Source: Amycolatopsis xylanica (lineage in GTDB: Bacteria > Actinomycetota > Actinomycetes > Mycobacteriales > Pseudonocardiaceae). From it: a stretch of DNA of 64,000 nt. The stretch is taken from assembly GCF_900107045.1 (NCBI RefSeq), contig NZ_FNON01000001.1, forward strand, positions 434,001-498,000. The letters run 5' to 3'. Both the position numbers and the translations under genes were made by a program. Shown here piece after piece: positions 48,630 to 56,470 of this stretch. The notes under the pieces were generated by a model. It did not search any database, had not been told where the DNA came from, and saw nothing but the letters and a program-made list of their open reading frames with translations. Position 1 is the first letter of the stretch; each line of letters begins with the position of its first letter.

Positions 48630-48647
48630 GGTTACCGCAACGTAACC
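48630..48647. promoter_or_regulatory. HxlR-type operator GGTTAC-CGCAAC-GTAACC
   Basis: Perfect 6-bp arms with a 6-bp spacer in the 60-bp gap between the NmrA-like and HxlR genes. Confidence 0.65.
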
Positions 48648-48662
48648 ACCTACGATGAGACC

Positions 48663-49046
48663 GTGAGCAGGACTGATGCGCCGATGCCACCGTTCCACCC
48701 GACTTGCCCGATGGCCGCCTTTCCCATCCAGATCGGCGGCAAATGGACCGCGATGATCGTCCTGTGTCTTGAAGCCGGTCCGCGGCGGTTCGGCGTTCTC
48801 CGGCGGCACCTCCGTCCGATCAGCGCGAAAGTTCTCGCGGAGACCCTGCTCGCCATGGAACGAGACGGGCTGGTGCACCGCCGCCCGGTCCCCGGCGCCG
48901 ACGATGGCGGCATCGACTACGAACTGGCGCCGCTGGGCCGCACACTGCTCGGCGTGATCGAGCACGCGCGCGCGTGGGCGCGTGCTCACCTCGAGGAGTT
49001 GTCACGCTCGCGGGAAGGCTTCGACGCGGCCAACCCCGCTTCATAG
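48663..49046 (+). CDS. HxlR-family transcriptional regulator (2)
   Basis: A 127-residue regulator: CPMAAFPIQIGGKWTAMIVL, CLEAGPRRFGVLRRHLRPIS, AKVLAETLLAMERDGLVHRR and DYELAPLGRTLLGVIEHA. This follows the HxlR pattern with the conserved N-terminal Cys in the CPM position. GTG 48663 is chosen as the start nearest the conserved region; the palindrome ends 15 bp upstream. It is the probable repressor of itself and the NmrA-like gene. Confidence 0.88.
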   Translation: MSRTDAPMPPFHPTCPMAAFPIQIGGKWTAMIVLCLEAGPRRFGVLRRHLRPISAKVLAETLLAMERDGLVHRRPVPGADDGGIDYELAPLGRTLLGVIEHARAWARAHLEELSRSREGFDAANPAS

Positions 49047-49129
49047 ACCAAATCCTGGCCGCGACGAGCGAGATGAACGTGATCATGATTGGTACCAACG
49101 GAATCTTGTCGAGCTTCACGCTGGCGAGG

Positions 49130-49371
49130 GTCGTGAGTGCTTAGGCCGGTTTATTGGGCGGAAAGCCAAATGTTGCGCGTGGGTGAGGGCCTCCCTCACC
49201 CGGTTCGGCTTGGTGAGGGCCTCCCTCACCAAGCTATACGTGGTCAGGGCCTCCCTCACCCCGCTACTTGGGTGAGGGAGGCCCTCGCCAAAATCGTTAT
49301 CGCGCAAGGGGTCTGTGCGGTGTGGGTCGTGAGCGTTGCGGGCGGTTAGAACCGCCCGCAACGCTCACGAC
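49130..49371. repeat. Second composite repeat with four hairpin units at 30-bp spacing
   Basis: The left arm (49130-49178) begins GTCGTGAGTG and resembles the left arm at 1020. Units GGTGAGGGCCTCCCTCACC lie at 49181-49200, 49211-49230 and 49241-49260 (direct) and 49271-49290 (inverted), separated by unrelated 10-bp spacers. A complete GTCGTGAGCG hairpin (49326-49371) closes the element. No coding sequence. Confidence 0.85.
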
Positions 49372-49393
49372 CTCAGGGCGAGGAAAAACGCGT

Positions 49394-49528
49394 TGACCGT
49401 GCTGGGCGGAGGCGGTCAGACTGGGCCGCATGAGCGAGTCGTGGCGTGAACCCGGGGGCGGTTTCCTTACGTGACAACACCTGTCACGGACGAAGCCGCC
49501 ATCGGTGCTGCCGATCGGCGGCTTTTTT
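49394..49528 (+). ncRNA. Candidate small RNA or attenuated leader
   Basis: TTGACC (49394-49399) lies about 17 bp before TCAGACT. A 14-codon reading MSESWREPGGGFLT starts at ATG 49430. Next come a GTGACA-ACACC-TGTCAC hairpin (49471-49487) and a textbook terminator (49494-49528). A transcript of about 100 bases is predicted. It matches no RNA family I can name. It may equally be the leader of a longer read-through transcript into the tRNA genes. Confidence 0.4.
49494..49528 (+). terminator. Rho-independent terminator with T6 tail
   Basis: AGCCGCC-ATCGG pairs with CCGAT-(C)-GGCGGCT around a 5-base loop and is followed by TTTTTT, just before the tRNA-like gene. Confidence 0.88.
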
Positions 49529-49533
49529 CATCT

Positions 49534-49601
49534 GCCGGTGTGTCCAGGGGACTGCCCGGATTCCAAACCCGGGCAATGGGGTTCGACTCCTCACACCGGT
49601 G
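49534..49601 (+). tRNA. Atypical tRNA-like gene, anticodon CCA (Trp-type), truncated D loop
   Basis: It folds as a cloverleaf. The acceptor GCCGGTG/CACCGGT has one G-T pair, and the T arm TGGGG-TTCGACT-CCTCA is normal. The anticodon loop TTCCAAA has a stem of four pairs plus an A-C mismatch. The D arm is GTCC-AGG-GGAC with a loop of only three bases; normal loops have 7-11. Total 68 bases; no encoded CCA. The anticodon would read UGG (Trp). It may be a tRNA relic or a specialised tRNA. The identity is uncertain. Confidence 0.55.
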
Positions 49602-49606
49602 CGCAG

Positions 49607-49678
49607 GGCGCGTTGGTCCAGTGGCACGGATTCCCGGTTTTCACCCGGGCGACGCGGGTTCGATTCCCGCACGCGCTG
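49607..49678 (+). tRNA. tRNA-Glu (TTC)
   Basis: A full cloverleaf: acceptor GGCGCGT/ACGCGCT, D arm GTCC with loop AGTGGCAC, anticodon stem CCCGG/CCGGG with loop TTTTCAC (anticodon TTC), 4-base variable loop CGAC, T arm GCGGG-TTCGATT-CCCGC, discriminator G. No CCA is encoded. It follows the tRNA-like gene by 5 bp and is probably co-transcribed with it. Confidence 0.85.
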
Positions 49679-49779
49679 CCGAGGGTTCGCGAAAGTGTCG
49701 GACCCCTGTGTTCCGATGGTCGTGAGCGGTTGAGCCACCCCGGCAGGCGGGGAGCCCGCGAACGAGCAAGGAGCACATC

Positions 49780-50229
49780 ATGGCCGGAGAAACCGTGATC
49801 ACGGTCGTCGGAAACCTCGCAGCGGACCCGGAGCTGAACTTCACCACGTCCGGTGCGGGCGTCGCCAACTTCACCGTCATCTCGACCCAGCGCATGCTGG
49901 ACCGCGAGTCCGGTGAATGGCGGGACAAGGACAAGATCGCGCTGCGGTGCAGTTTATGGAGACAGCCCGGCGAAAACGTGGCCGAGTCGCTGAACCGCGG
50001 CGATCGGGTGATCGTCCAAGGCAGACTGAAACAGAGATCCTACGAGACCAAGGACGGTGAGAGGCGCACCGTCGTCGAGCTCGACGTCGAGGAAATCGGT
50101 CCTTCGCTGCGCTGGGTCACGGCCAAGCTCACCAAGGTGAGCCGGGGCGGCGGCGGGCCCGCCGAGTCGCCGTGGGCCTCGCCGCCGGTGCCGGTCGGAG
50201 CGGGGGTGGGCGGCGAGCCCCCGTTCTGA
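49780..50229 (+). CDS. ssb: Single-stranded DNA-binding protein paralogue
   Basis: A 149-residue OB-fold protein: [60 protein letters not shown] and [20 protein letters not shown]. It has the bacterial SSB order but a short Gly/Pro linker and the C-terminus GGEPPF instead of the acidic DDDIPF tip. It resembles the second SSB (SsbB-type) of actinomycetes, which serves in sporulation or recombination, and not the housekeeping SSB, which lies between rpsF and rpsR. ATG 49780 follows AAGGAG. It is preceded by a short CCCCG/CGGGG hairpin. Confidence 0.9.
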   Translation: MAGETVITVVGNLAADPELNFTTSGAGVANFTVISTQRMLDRESGEWRDKDKIALRCSLWRQPGENVAESLNRGDRVIVQGRLKQRSYETKDGERRTVVELDVEEIGPSLRWVTAKLTKVSRGGGGPAESPWASPPVPVGAGVGGEPPF

Positions 50230-50256
50230 CGACGCGGCGCCACCACGGTCGGCTTT

Positions 50257-50298
50257 CGCGGGTGGAGGAATCCGGCCGTCCGGATTCGTCCACCCGCG
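50257..50298. terminator. Hairpin between convergent ssb and L,D-transpeptidase genes
   Basis: Arms CGCGGGTGGA / TCCACCCGCG with inner ATCCGG / CCGGAT. A bidirectional terminator. Confidence 0.7.
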
Positions 50299-50302
50299 GA
50301 GG

Positions 50303-50986
50303 TCAGGCGATGCCGATGTCGATGACCGGTTCCTTGGCCGGGTCGAGCCACTTCAGGAGCAGGTCCAGTTCACGCGCGGGGATGGAGACACAGCCCGCGG
50401 TGGGCTTGCCGGTGGAGACGTGCAGGAAGAACGCGGAGCCGGCGCCGGGCGTGGCCGGGTCGCGGTTGTAGTCGATGACGGCGGCGCGGTCGTAGGCGCG
50501 GCCCACCCGGCCGAGGTCTTCGCCCGCCGCCTCGTCGAAGGGACATTCGCCGGGGGCGCAGCGGTAGTACTGGTTGTAGAACTCGGACTCGGTGTCGGAA
50601 ACCCACCAGTCGTTCTCGTCGATCTGGAGGTAAGGGATCTTGTAGTCGTCGCCGGGCTCGTTGCCGAAGCCTTCGGTGAGCGTCCAGACGCCGGCAGGGG
50701 TGTGCGAGGTGCTTTCGCTGGCCTCGCCGATGCCCTGTTTGCCGACGAACGCGCTGACCGGGCCCAGCACGACGCGCCAGCCCGAGCCGGACCGGCGCCA
50801 GGCGGTGAGTTCGGCGGTGGTCGCGGTCTCGTCGGCGCCGACGACGGTCACCACCTGGCCGGCGTCGCCGTCATACGGGAGCGGCAGCTCACGGGTGAAC
50901 GTGGCGGTGTCCGCATCCGCCGGCAGCCCGCCGGCCAACAGGGTGGTCACGGCGAGGATCGTGGCCGCGAGGAAACGCTTGGTCAA
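50303..50986 (-). CDS. Secreted L,D-transpeptidase (YkuD)-like protein
   Basis: A 227-residue secreted protein (signal MTKRFLAATILAVTTLLAGG). The catalytic region is FFLHVSTGKPTAGCVSIPAR, matching HxnnnnnGCxS with His and Cys, and the substrate side carries TPAGVWTLTEGFG. ErfK/YbiS/YkuD proteins make 3-3 cross-links or trim peptidoglycan; this short form has the single YkuD domain and no LysM. The start is TTG 50986 after GAGGA; other starts lose the signal. It converges on ssb. Confidence 0.85.
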   Translation of the reverse strand: MTKRFLAATILAVTTLLAGGLPADADTATFTRELPLPYDGDAGQVVTVVGADETATTAELTAWRRSGSGWRVVLGPVSAFVGKQGIGEASESTSHTPAGVWTLTEGFGNEPGDDYKIPYLQIDENDWWVSDTESEFYNQYYRCAPGECPFDEAAGEDLGRVGRAYDRAAVIDYNRDPATPGAGSAFFLHVSTGKPTAGCVSIPARELDLLLKWLDPAKEPVIDIGIA

Positions 50987-51016
50987 CTTGACATCCTCGA
51001 ATCAGGGAGGTGAATT

Positions 51017-52033
51017 TCACGACTGGGTGTGCCGAAGGACCAGCATCATGCCGCGTTCGTCGGCCTCGGACGGGTCGTTCTCCACGCAAGCGGCGAGATC
51101 GGCGTGCACGGCCTGGCTGTCGATGCCCGCGCCGATGAGCACGAGCTCGGTGCGACGCTGCTCGTCACGGGCCCAGCGGGTTCGCTCGAAGCGCAGGAAC
51201 GCGCCGACGGACTGCATGGCGAACTTCTGGCGCTCCGCGCTCGGGCCGAAGTCGATGAAGCCCTTGATGCGGTAGAGGCCGCGCGGGCGGGCTTCGAGGA
51301 ACTTCACCAGTCTGCGCGGGTTGAGCGGACGGTCGGAGACGAACTCGACGCTCTCGTAGGCGGCGTGGATGTGCTCGGAATGGTCCGCATGGTCATGGCG
51401 CAGGTCGTCGAACGACATCTGGCCGGTCTTGGGCCGCGGTTCGGGGTCGAAGAACAGTTCGGGGTCGATCCGGCCGAACTCGGTGGCGAGCACGGGCGTG
51501 CCCGGCGCGAGCTCGGCGAGCAGCGAGGTGAGCCGCTCCCGCTCGGCCGTGGGCACCCGGTCGGTCTTGTTCAGCAGCACCAGGTCCGCGAAGCCCAGGT
51601 GCTGGTCCAGCTCGGGGTGCCGCACGCGGTTCTCGCCGAACTCGGCCGCGTCGACGACCTCGATCAGGCCGCCGTAGGTGATCGCCTGGTTCTCGCTGGC
51701 GATCATCAGGCGGATCAGGTCGCGGGGCTCGGCGAGGCCGCTCGCCTCGATCACGATGACGTCGATCTCGGCCTTGGGCTCGGAGAGCTTGCCGAGCATG
51801 GCGTCGAGCCCGCGCGCGTCGACCGCGCAGCACAGGCAGCCGTTGGACAGCGACACCATCGCGTCGACCTGCCCGGCGACCGACAGGGCGTCGACGCCGA
51901 TGGCGCCGAAGTCGTTCATGATCACGCCGATGCGCGCGCCCTGGTCATTGGTGAGCAGGTGGTTGAGCAGCGTCGTCTTACCGGAGCCCAGGAAACCCGC
52001 GACGATGAGCACCGGAATCGGCTTCCGCGCCAA
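51017..52033 (-). CDS. COG0523 (CobW/ZNG1-type) GTPase
   Basis: A 338-residue G3E GTPase. Walker A is IVAGFLGSGKTTLLNHLL, with the CxCC metal motif in NGCLCCAVDARGLDAML, Walker B IDVIVIEASGLAEP and LVLLNKTDRVP (NKxD). A His-rich loop HDHADHSEHIHAAY follows, and the C-terminal CobW_C domain contains FSRRLVKFLEARPRG-like sequence (PRRLVKFLEARPRGLYRIKG). It is a metal (Zn/Co/Ni) chaperone by family. TTG 52033 after GGGAGGG is the start. It stands beside the secreted transpeptidase gene in the same direction, 30 bp apart. Confidence 0.9.
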   Translation of the reverse strand: MARKPIPVLIVAGFLGSGKTTLLNHLLTNDQGARIGVIMNDFGAIGVDALSVAGQVDAMVSLSNGCLCCAVDARGLDAMLGKLSEPKAEIDVIVIEASGLAEPRDLIRLMIASENQAITYGGLIEVVDAAEFGENRVRHPELDQHLGFADLVLLNKTDRVPTAERERLTSLLAELAPGTPVLATEFGRIDPELFFDPEPRPKTGQMSFDDLRHDHADHSEHIHAAYESVEFVSDRPLNPRRLVKFLEARPRGLYRIKGFIDFGPSAERQKFAMQSVGAFLRFERTRWARDEQRRTELVLIGAGIDSQAVHADLAACVENDPSEADERGMMLVLRHTQS

Positions 52034-52093
52034 GACTTCCCTCCCCGAGAGCAGCGACCCGCGGACACCATAACGGGTCGCCGCCCGCGGCCT

Positions 52094-53011
52094 TCACGGC
52101 AGGAGGATCAGCTTCCCGCGCACGTGGCCCGCCTCGCTCTCGTCCTGCGCCGCGGCCGCCTCGGCCAGCGGGTAGGTGCCCGCGACGGGGAGCTGGAGCT
52201 TCCCGTCCGCGACCAGCTGCGTGCCGTCGGCGAGCGCGCCGGGGACGTTTTCGGACGGGTCGCCGCCACTGAAGCGGACACCGTGGTCGGCGGCGTCCGG
52301 GGCCGCGATGGTGATGACCCGCTCGGTGCCGCCGGTCAGCTCGATCAGCGCGGGCAGGGAGCCGCGCCCGGAGGCGTCGAGCGCCGCGTCGACCCCGGCG
52401 GGGGCCGCCGCGCGGACGCGGTCGGCGAGGCCGTTGCCGTAGACGACGGGGATCGCGCCGAGCGAGCGCAGGTACTCGTGGTTGGTCTCGCTCGCGGTGC
52501 CGATCACCGTGAGCCCTCGGTGCACGGCGAGCTGGATCGCGACGGTGCCGACGCCACCCGCGGCGCCGTCGATCACGAGCGTCTCGCCCTGTTCGAGGTT
52601 GAGCAGGGCGAGCGCCCGATACGCGGTCTTGGTGACCGCCGGGATGGCGGCGGCCTGCTCCCAGGAGAGCTTGGCCGGCTTGGCGGTGAGCGCGTCGGCC
52701 GCGGCCAGCACGACCTCCGCGTAGCCGCCGCCGGTCGCCGAACCCAGCACCTCGTCGCCGACGGCGAACTCGGTGACGCCGTCACCGACCGCGTCGACCA
52801 CGCCGGCGACATCGCCGCCGGGGATCACCGGGAAGGTCGCGGGGAACGCCTTCCCGCTGCGGATCTTCCAGTCGATCGGGTTGACCGAAGCGGCACGGAC
52901 GGTGATCCGGACCTGGCCGGGGCCCGGCGCCGGGACCGGGCGCTCGGCCACCTTGAGCACGCTGGAGTCGCCGTGCTCGGAGTACTCGACGACGCGATAT
53001 GTCTCAGTCAT
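52094..53011 (-). CDS. NADP-dependent quinone oxidoreductase-like alcohol dehydrogenase
   Basis: A 305-residue MDR-superfamily protein: VEYSEHGDSSVLKVAERPVP, VRAASVNPIDWKIRSG, PGGDVAGVVDAVGDGVTEFA, ETLVIDGAAGGVGTVAIQLA (cofactor GxxGxxG) and PLAEAAAAQDESEAGHVRGK at the end. It lacks Zn-ligand Cys, fitting the zeta-crystallin/quinone-oxidoreductase class. ATG 53011 is chosen; there is no strong ribosome site. It is monocistronic, with convergence on neither side. Confidence 0.9.
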   Translation of the reverse strand: MTETYRVVEYSEHGDSSVLKVAERPVPAPGPGQVRITVRAASVNPIDWKIRSGKAFPATFPVIPGGDVAGVVDAVGDGVTEFAVGDEVLGSATGGGYAEVVLAAADALTAKPAKLSWEQAAAIPAVTKTAYRALALLNLEQGETLVIDGAAGGVGTVAIQLAVHRGLTVIGTASETNHEYLRSLGAIPVVYGNGLADRVRAAAPAGVDAALDASGRGSLPALIELTGGTERVITIAAPDAADHGVRFSGGDPSENVPGALADGTQLVADGKLQLPVAGTYPLAEAAAAQDESEAGHVRGKLILLP

Positions 53012-53069
53012 GTCTGTCGGCAACCGGGCCGCTCCGGCCGCTATTCCGGTTTCACCCGTTGGGAAACCC

Positions 53070-53846
53070 TCAGCGCTGCCCCCACGCGGCGATGGTCATC
53101 CACGAGTAGTCCACGAACGTCGGGTCGTCGTAGGTCGAGTAGGCGGAGTCGAGCACGTCCTGGGTGATGAGCCCGTGCTCGACCGCGTGCGCCTCGACCA
53201 GCCGCGTGGTCGAGCGCAGGAAACTCGCCAGGGGCGAGCCGCCGCGGGCGGGCATGATCAGGCCTTCGGAATCGCAGCCGACGAGCCCGGCGTGCTCCAG
53301 TGGCAGCGGCAGCGTGCGTGCGAAATTCGGATCGGTGCCCACGCGCTGCGACAACACCAGGCCGAGCGTTTCCATCGACCGCCGGACGTCCGGGTCGGAC
53401 GACAATTCGGGCAAGGTCGTCGCCATTTCGACCAGCAGCCAGCCACCCGGCCGCAGCCAGGACGCGAGCCGCTTGAGCACCGCTTCACGCTCGGCCAGAT
53501 GGTCGAGCACGAACCGGGCGTGGATCAGGTCGAACTCGCCGGGCGCGGGATCGGCGGTGATGTCGTGGCGGAGCACGGTGATGCCGAGTTCTTCCAGCGG
53601 TCCCAGGAACTTCAGGCTGAGATCGGTGGCGACGACATGCTCGCCGCCCGCCAGTTCCGCCATCCGCCGCGCGACCGACCCGGCGCCGGCGCCGACCTCG
53701 AGGCACCGCCAGCCGGGACGAATTCCGAAACGGTCGAGATTGCGGAGGCTGAACGGATCAAAGATCTGCTCCAACAGGCTCAGGCGCTCGTACTCCGCCT
53801 GGGTCTGTGTGTCGACGAAACCGTTCCACCCAACCGTTTTCGGCAT
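53070..53846 (-). CDS. Class I SAM-dependent methyltransferase
   Basis: A 258-residue protein: CLEVGAGAGSVARRMAELAG (SAM motif I), HVVATDLSLKFLGPLEELGI (acidic loop), FDLIHARFVLDHLAEREAVL and WLRPGGWLLVEMATTLPEL. The substrate is unknown. A DYSWMTIAAWGQR ending is found in related actinobacterial methyltransferases. ATG 53846 is used. The GH97 gene lies upstream on the same strand with a 56-bp gap, but a joint role is not evident. Confidence 0.87.
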   Translation of the reverse strand: MPKTVGWNGFVDTQTQAEYERLSLLEQIFDPFSLRNLDRFGIRPGWRCLEVGAGAGSVARRMAELAGGEHVVATDLSLKFLGPLEELGITVLRHDITADPAPGEFDLIHARFVLDHLAEREAVLKRLASWLRPGGWLLVEMATTLPELSSDPDVRRSMETLGLVLSQRVGTDPNFARTLPLPLEHAGLVGCDSEGLIMPARGGSPLASFLRSTTRLVEAHAVEHGLITQDVLDSAYSTYDDPTFVDYSWMTIAAWGQR

Positions 53847-53902
53847 CAGGGATTCCTTTGTGGATTAATGCGGATCCCCCTCCGGGTGGAGAGGATAGCC
53901 AA

Positions 53903-56470
53903 TTACGCACAGCCAAGGACCGGGGTCGCCCAATCCGCGTGGTCGAAATTCTTTCCGTCGCCGCCGTCGGTCGCTTCCAGCGTCAAACGCCGCACCCCGG
54001 TGACGTCCACAGTGACCGGTTGCGCCCCGTCGCCACTGCGGACGACCCCGGTGCCTGCCACTGGGCGGCCGTCGGCGAGGACGCGGAACGTGACCGAGCC
54101 GGGCGAGGTGACCTCGTCGTCGACCCCGACGTTCGCGGTGAACGTCGAGCAGGCGCCGCCGAGCCACACGGTGACCGAACCGGGCGCGTGCATCCCGATG
54201 CCCTTGGCGTACCGGGTGCCGCCGATCGACAGCGTGCGCCCGTCGCCCCCGCCTGCCTCCCCATTGGAGCTGTCCCGTTCGACGGGCCCGAAGCCGTTGC
54301 TTTCCGCGATGAACGGCAGGTCGCTGACCTGCGTCGTCCCGGCCGGGTTCGGCGGCGGCACGAAGGTCTGGACCACGGATTCGACGTGCACGGGCAGCCT
54401 CGCGGGGTCGCCGGGGAAGCGGAACGTGGCCGCGACCGGCAGGTCCGTGGTGCCGACGGCCTGCCCGGCCGTGGTGAACCGCCAGGTGCCGGTGAGCGTC
54501 TCACCCGCGGCCAGCCGGTCCCGGTTCAGCGTCGGACCGGTCACCGACCAGCCTTTCGGGGCGGTGGCGGCGAGCCGCACGTCGGTGATCGCGGCGTCCG
54601 GCGTGAACGACCCGGTGACGTCCACTGTGGTGCCCTCGGCGGACGGGGGAGTGAGGGTGAGCGTCGTGCGCGGCACCTGCCGGACCGGTTCGTCGCAGCT
54701 CGTCCGGCCCGGCTTGGCCGGGCAGAGTATCGACACGAAGCCGCCGTTCGTGGCCGTGGGCACCGTCAGACGGTCGGCCGGGCCGACCGTGCGCAGGTCG
54801 CGGACGTACCCGTCGCGCAGGGTGTCGCTGAGCCAGCGGCCGCCGCCGAGGAAGCCCAACGGCAGGTCGAACGTCTTCGCCGCCTGCGCGGACAGCCCGC
54901 CGACGAACCAGCGCTCACCCGAGCGCCGCGCGATGACCGCCTCCTGACCCGGGCGGCCGCTGAGCAGCCTGGTCTCGTCCCAGACGGTCGGCAGCTGATC
55001 GAGCGTGCGCAGCGCCTCGGGCCGCGCCTGGTAGTTCTCCGGCTTGTCGGCGCCGTGCTGCCAGCCCGACTCGTACACCAGGAAGGTCGCGACCTCGTGC
55101 AGGTCGGTGGTGTCGCGATCGGACACGACGAACGCGGTCGGGGTGTAGTCCATGCTGCCGACCACGTTGCGGGTGAACGGGAACATGGTGTTCGTGGCGG
55201 CGCGGGTGCGGAACTGCTCGGCGCCGCGGACGGCCTCGAAGCTCATCACGTGCGGCCAGGTGCGCTGCAGGCCGCGCGGGATGGTCGCGCCGTGGAAGTT
55301 GACCATGAGCCGGTACTTGGCGGTGGCCGCGGTGATCTGGTCGTACCAGGCGAACCTGGCCTGCGAGTCCGAGTCCATGAAGTCGACCTTCACGCCCGCC
55401 ACGCCCCAGGATTTGACCTGTGCGAGCCTGCTTTCCCGTTCCTCGGGCGTGTCCAGCAGCGTCCAGTGGAACCAGAGCAGCACGTCGACACCGCGAGCGC
55501 GCGCGTACCGGGTCACCTCGGGCACCCAGGAGGCGTCCCAGCCCTCGTCGATCAGCACGTACGGCCAGCCGTTGCGGGCGGCGAAGTCGATGTACTGCTT
55601 CTGCCGCGCGGGATCGCTGGGGCTCTGGTGTTCGGACAGCCATGACCAGGCCACCTTGCCGGGCCGGATCCACGAGGTGTCGGCGAGTTTCGACGGGCTC
55701 GCGAGATCGTCGACCAGCGTCGAACCGGTGACCGTCGCGAGGTCGCCGACGATCGCGGTCCGCCACGGCGTGCTCAGCGCGCCGGGCACCTGGGTGTCCG
55801 CGAGCTTGATCGAGTAGGAACCCGAACCGGCCGCGTGCGCGAGCCTGGCGCCGGAGTACCGTCCATCCACATCGGACTCAGTGAGCAATACGTAGTCGGC
55901 GCCGACGGAAAACAGTGACGGGAAGCCGAAATCACCAGCGGCGGCACCGGAAGCCGTGGTCTCGACGCGGGTGTTCTCGTAGTTCGGGCTGTAGGGGAGC
56001 AGCCAGGCCGGCGCGTTCGCGGGCAGTGTGAACGCCGACGCCTCACCGGTGATCGTCGCGGCGGAGGGCAGCGTGTAGCGATAGGCGACGCCGTCGTCGG
56101 ACGCGCGGACGATCACGTTCAGCCGGGCGCCACCGTCACCAGCGAAGGCCAGTGTGGTCTCGGCGGACCGGGCGTGCCGTTGCAGCCGCTTGCCGGTGGT
56201 CATCGTGTACCGCTCGTCCACGATCCTGGTGCTGCGGTTCAGGAAACGCAGGTTCTTCGTCAGGTCCCCGGTCGTGGTGCGCACACCGAGCGGCGCGGGT
56301 TCGAGCACCCGCCGCCCGCCCCTGGTGACGCCGAACGCCAGCCCGCCCGCGGCGGTCTGCGTGACCTCGGCGGTGACTTTGCCCGAGAGGCTGACCGTCC
56401 ACCCGGCGGCAGGCTGCGGCGCGGGCACCAGCGAAGCGAGCAGAGCGAGGATCGCGGAAAACGTCGCCAT
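53903..56470 (-). CDS. Secreted GH97 glycosidase with C-terminal carbohydrate-binding module
   Basis: An 855-residue enzyme with signal MATFSAILALLASLVPAPQP. GH97 N-terminal beta-sandwich (about 24-250) and catalytic barrel (about 260-530) include WSWLSEHQSPSD, YVLIDEGWDASW, GVDVLLWFHW and VKVDFMDSDSQ with an Asp about 363 where retaining GH97 enzymes have the nucleophile. Then a GH97 C-terminal domain, a NEW3-like domain (RTTLTLTPPSAEGTTVDVTG) and an NPCBM (RYAKGIGMHAPGSVTVWLGG). Retaining GH97 enzymes are alpha-galactosidases by precedent. ATG 56470 follows GAGG. Product specificity is inferred. Confidence 0.88.
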   Translation of the reverse strand: MATFSAILALLASLVPAPQPAAGWTVSLSGKVTAEVTQTAAGGLAFGVTRGGRRVLEPAPLGVRTTTGDLTKNLRFLNRSTRIVDERYTMTTGKRLQRHARSAETTLAFAGDGGARLNVIVRASDDGVAYRYTLPSAATITGEASAFTLPANAPAWLLPYSPNYENTRVETTASGAAAGDFGFPSLFSVGADYVLLTESDVDGRYSGARLAHAAGSGSYSIKLADTQVPGALSTPWRTAIVGDLATVTGSTLVDDLASPSKLADTSWIRPGKVAWSWLSEHQSPSDPARQKQYIDFAARNGWPYVLIDEGWDASWVPEVTRYARARGVDVLLWFHWTLLDTPEERESRLAQVKSWGVAGVKVDFMDSDSQARFAWYDQITAATAKYRLMVNFHGATIPRGLQRTWPHVMSFEAVRGAEQFRTRAATNTMFPFTRNVVGSMDYTPTAFVVSDRDTTDLHEVATFLVYESGWQHGADKPENYQARPEALRTLDQLPTVWDETRLLSGRPGQEAVIARRSGERWFVGGLSAQAAKTFDLPLGFLGGGRWLSDTLRDGYVRDLRTVGPADRLTVPTATNGGFVSILCPAKPGRTSCDEPVRQVPRTTLTLTPPSAEGTTVDVTGSFTPDAAITDVRLAATAPKGWSVTGPTLNRDRLAAGETLTGTWRFTTAGQAVGTTDLPVAATFRFPGDPARLPVHVESVVQTFVPPPNPAGTTQVSDLPFIAESNGFGPVERDSSNGEAGGGDGRTLSIGGTRYAKGIGMHAPGSVTVWLGGACSTFTANVGVDDEVTSPGSVTFRVLADGRPVAGTGVVRSGDGAQPVTVDVTGVRRLTLEATDGGDGKNFDHADWATPVLGCA

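Noticed and set aside
49446..49798. Several overlapping open frames across the tRNA region
   Set aside because: They read through the terminator and both cloverleaves, so they are not genes.
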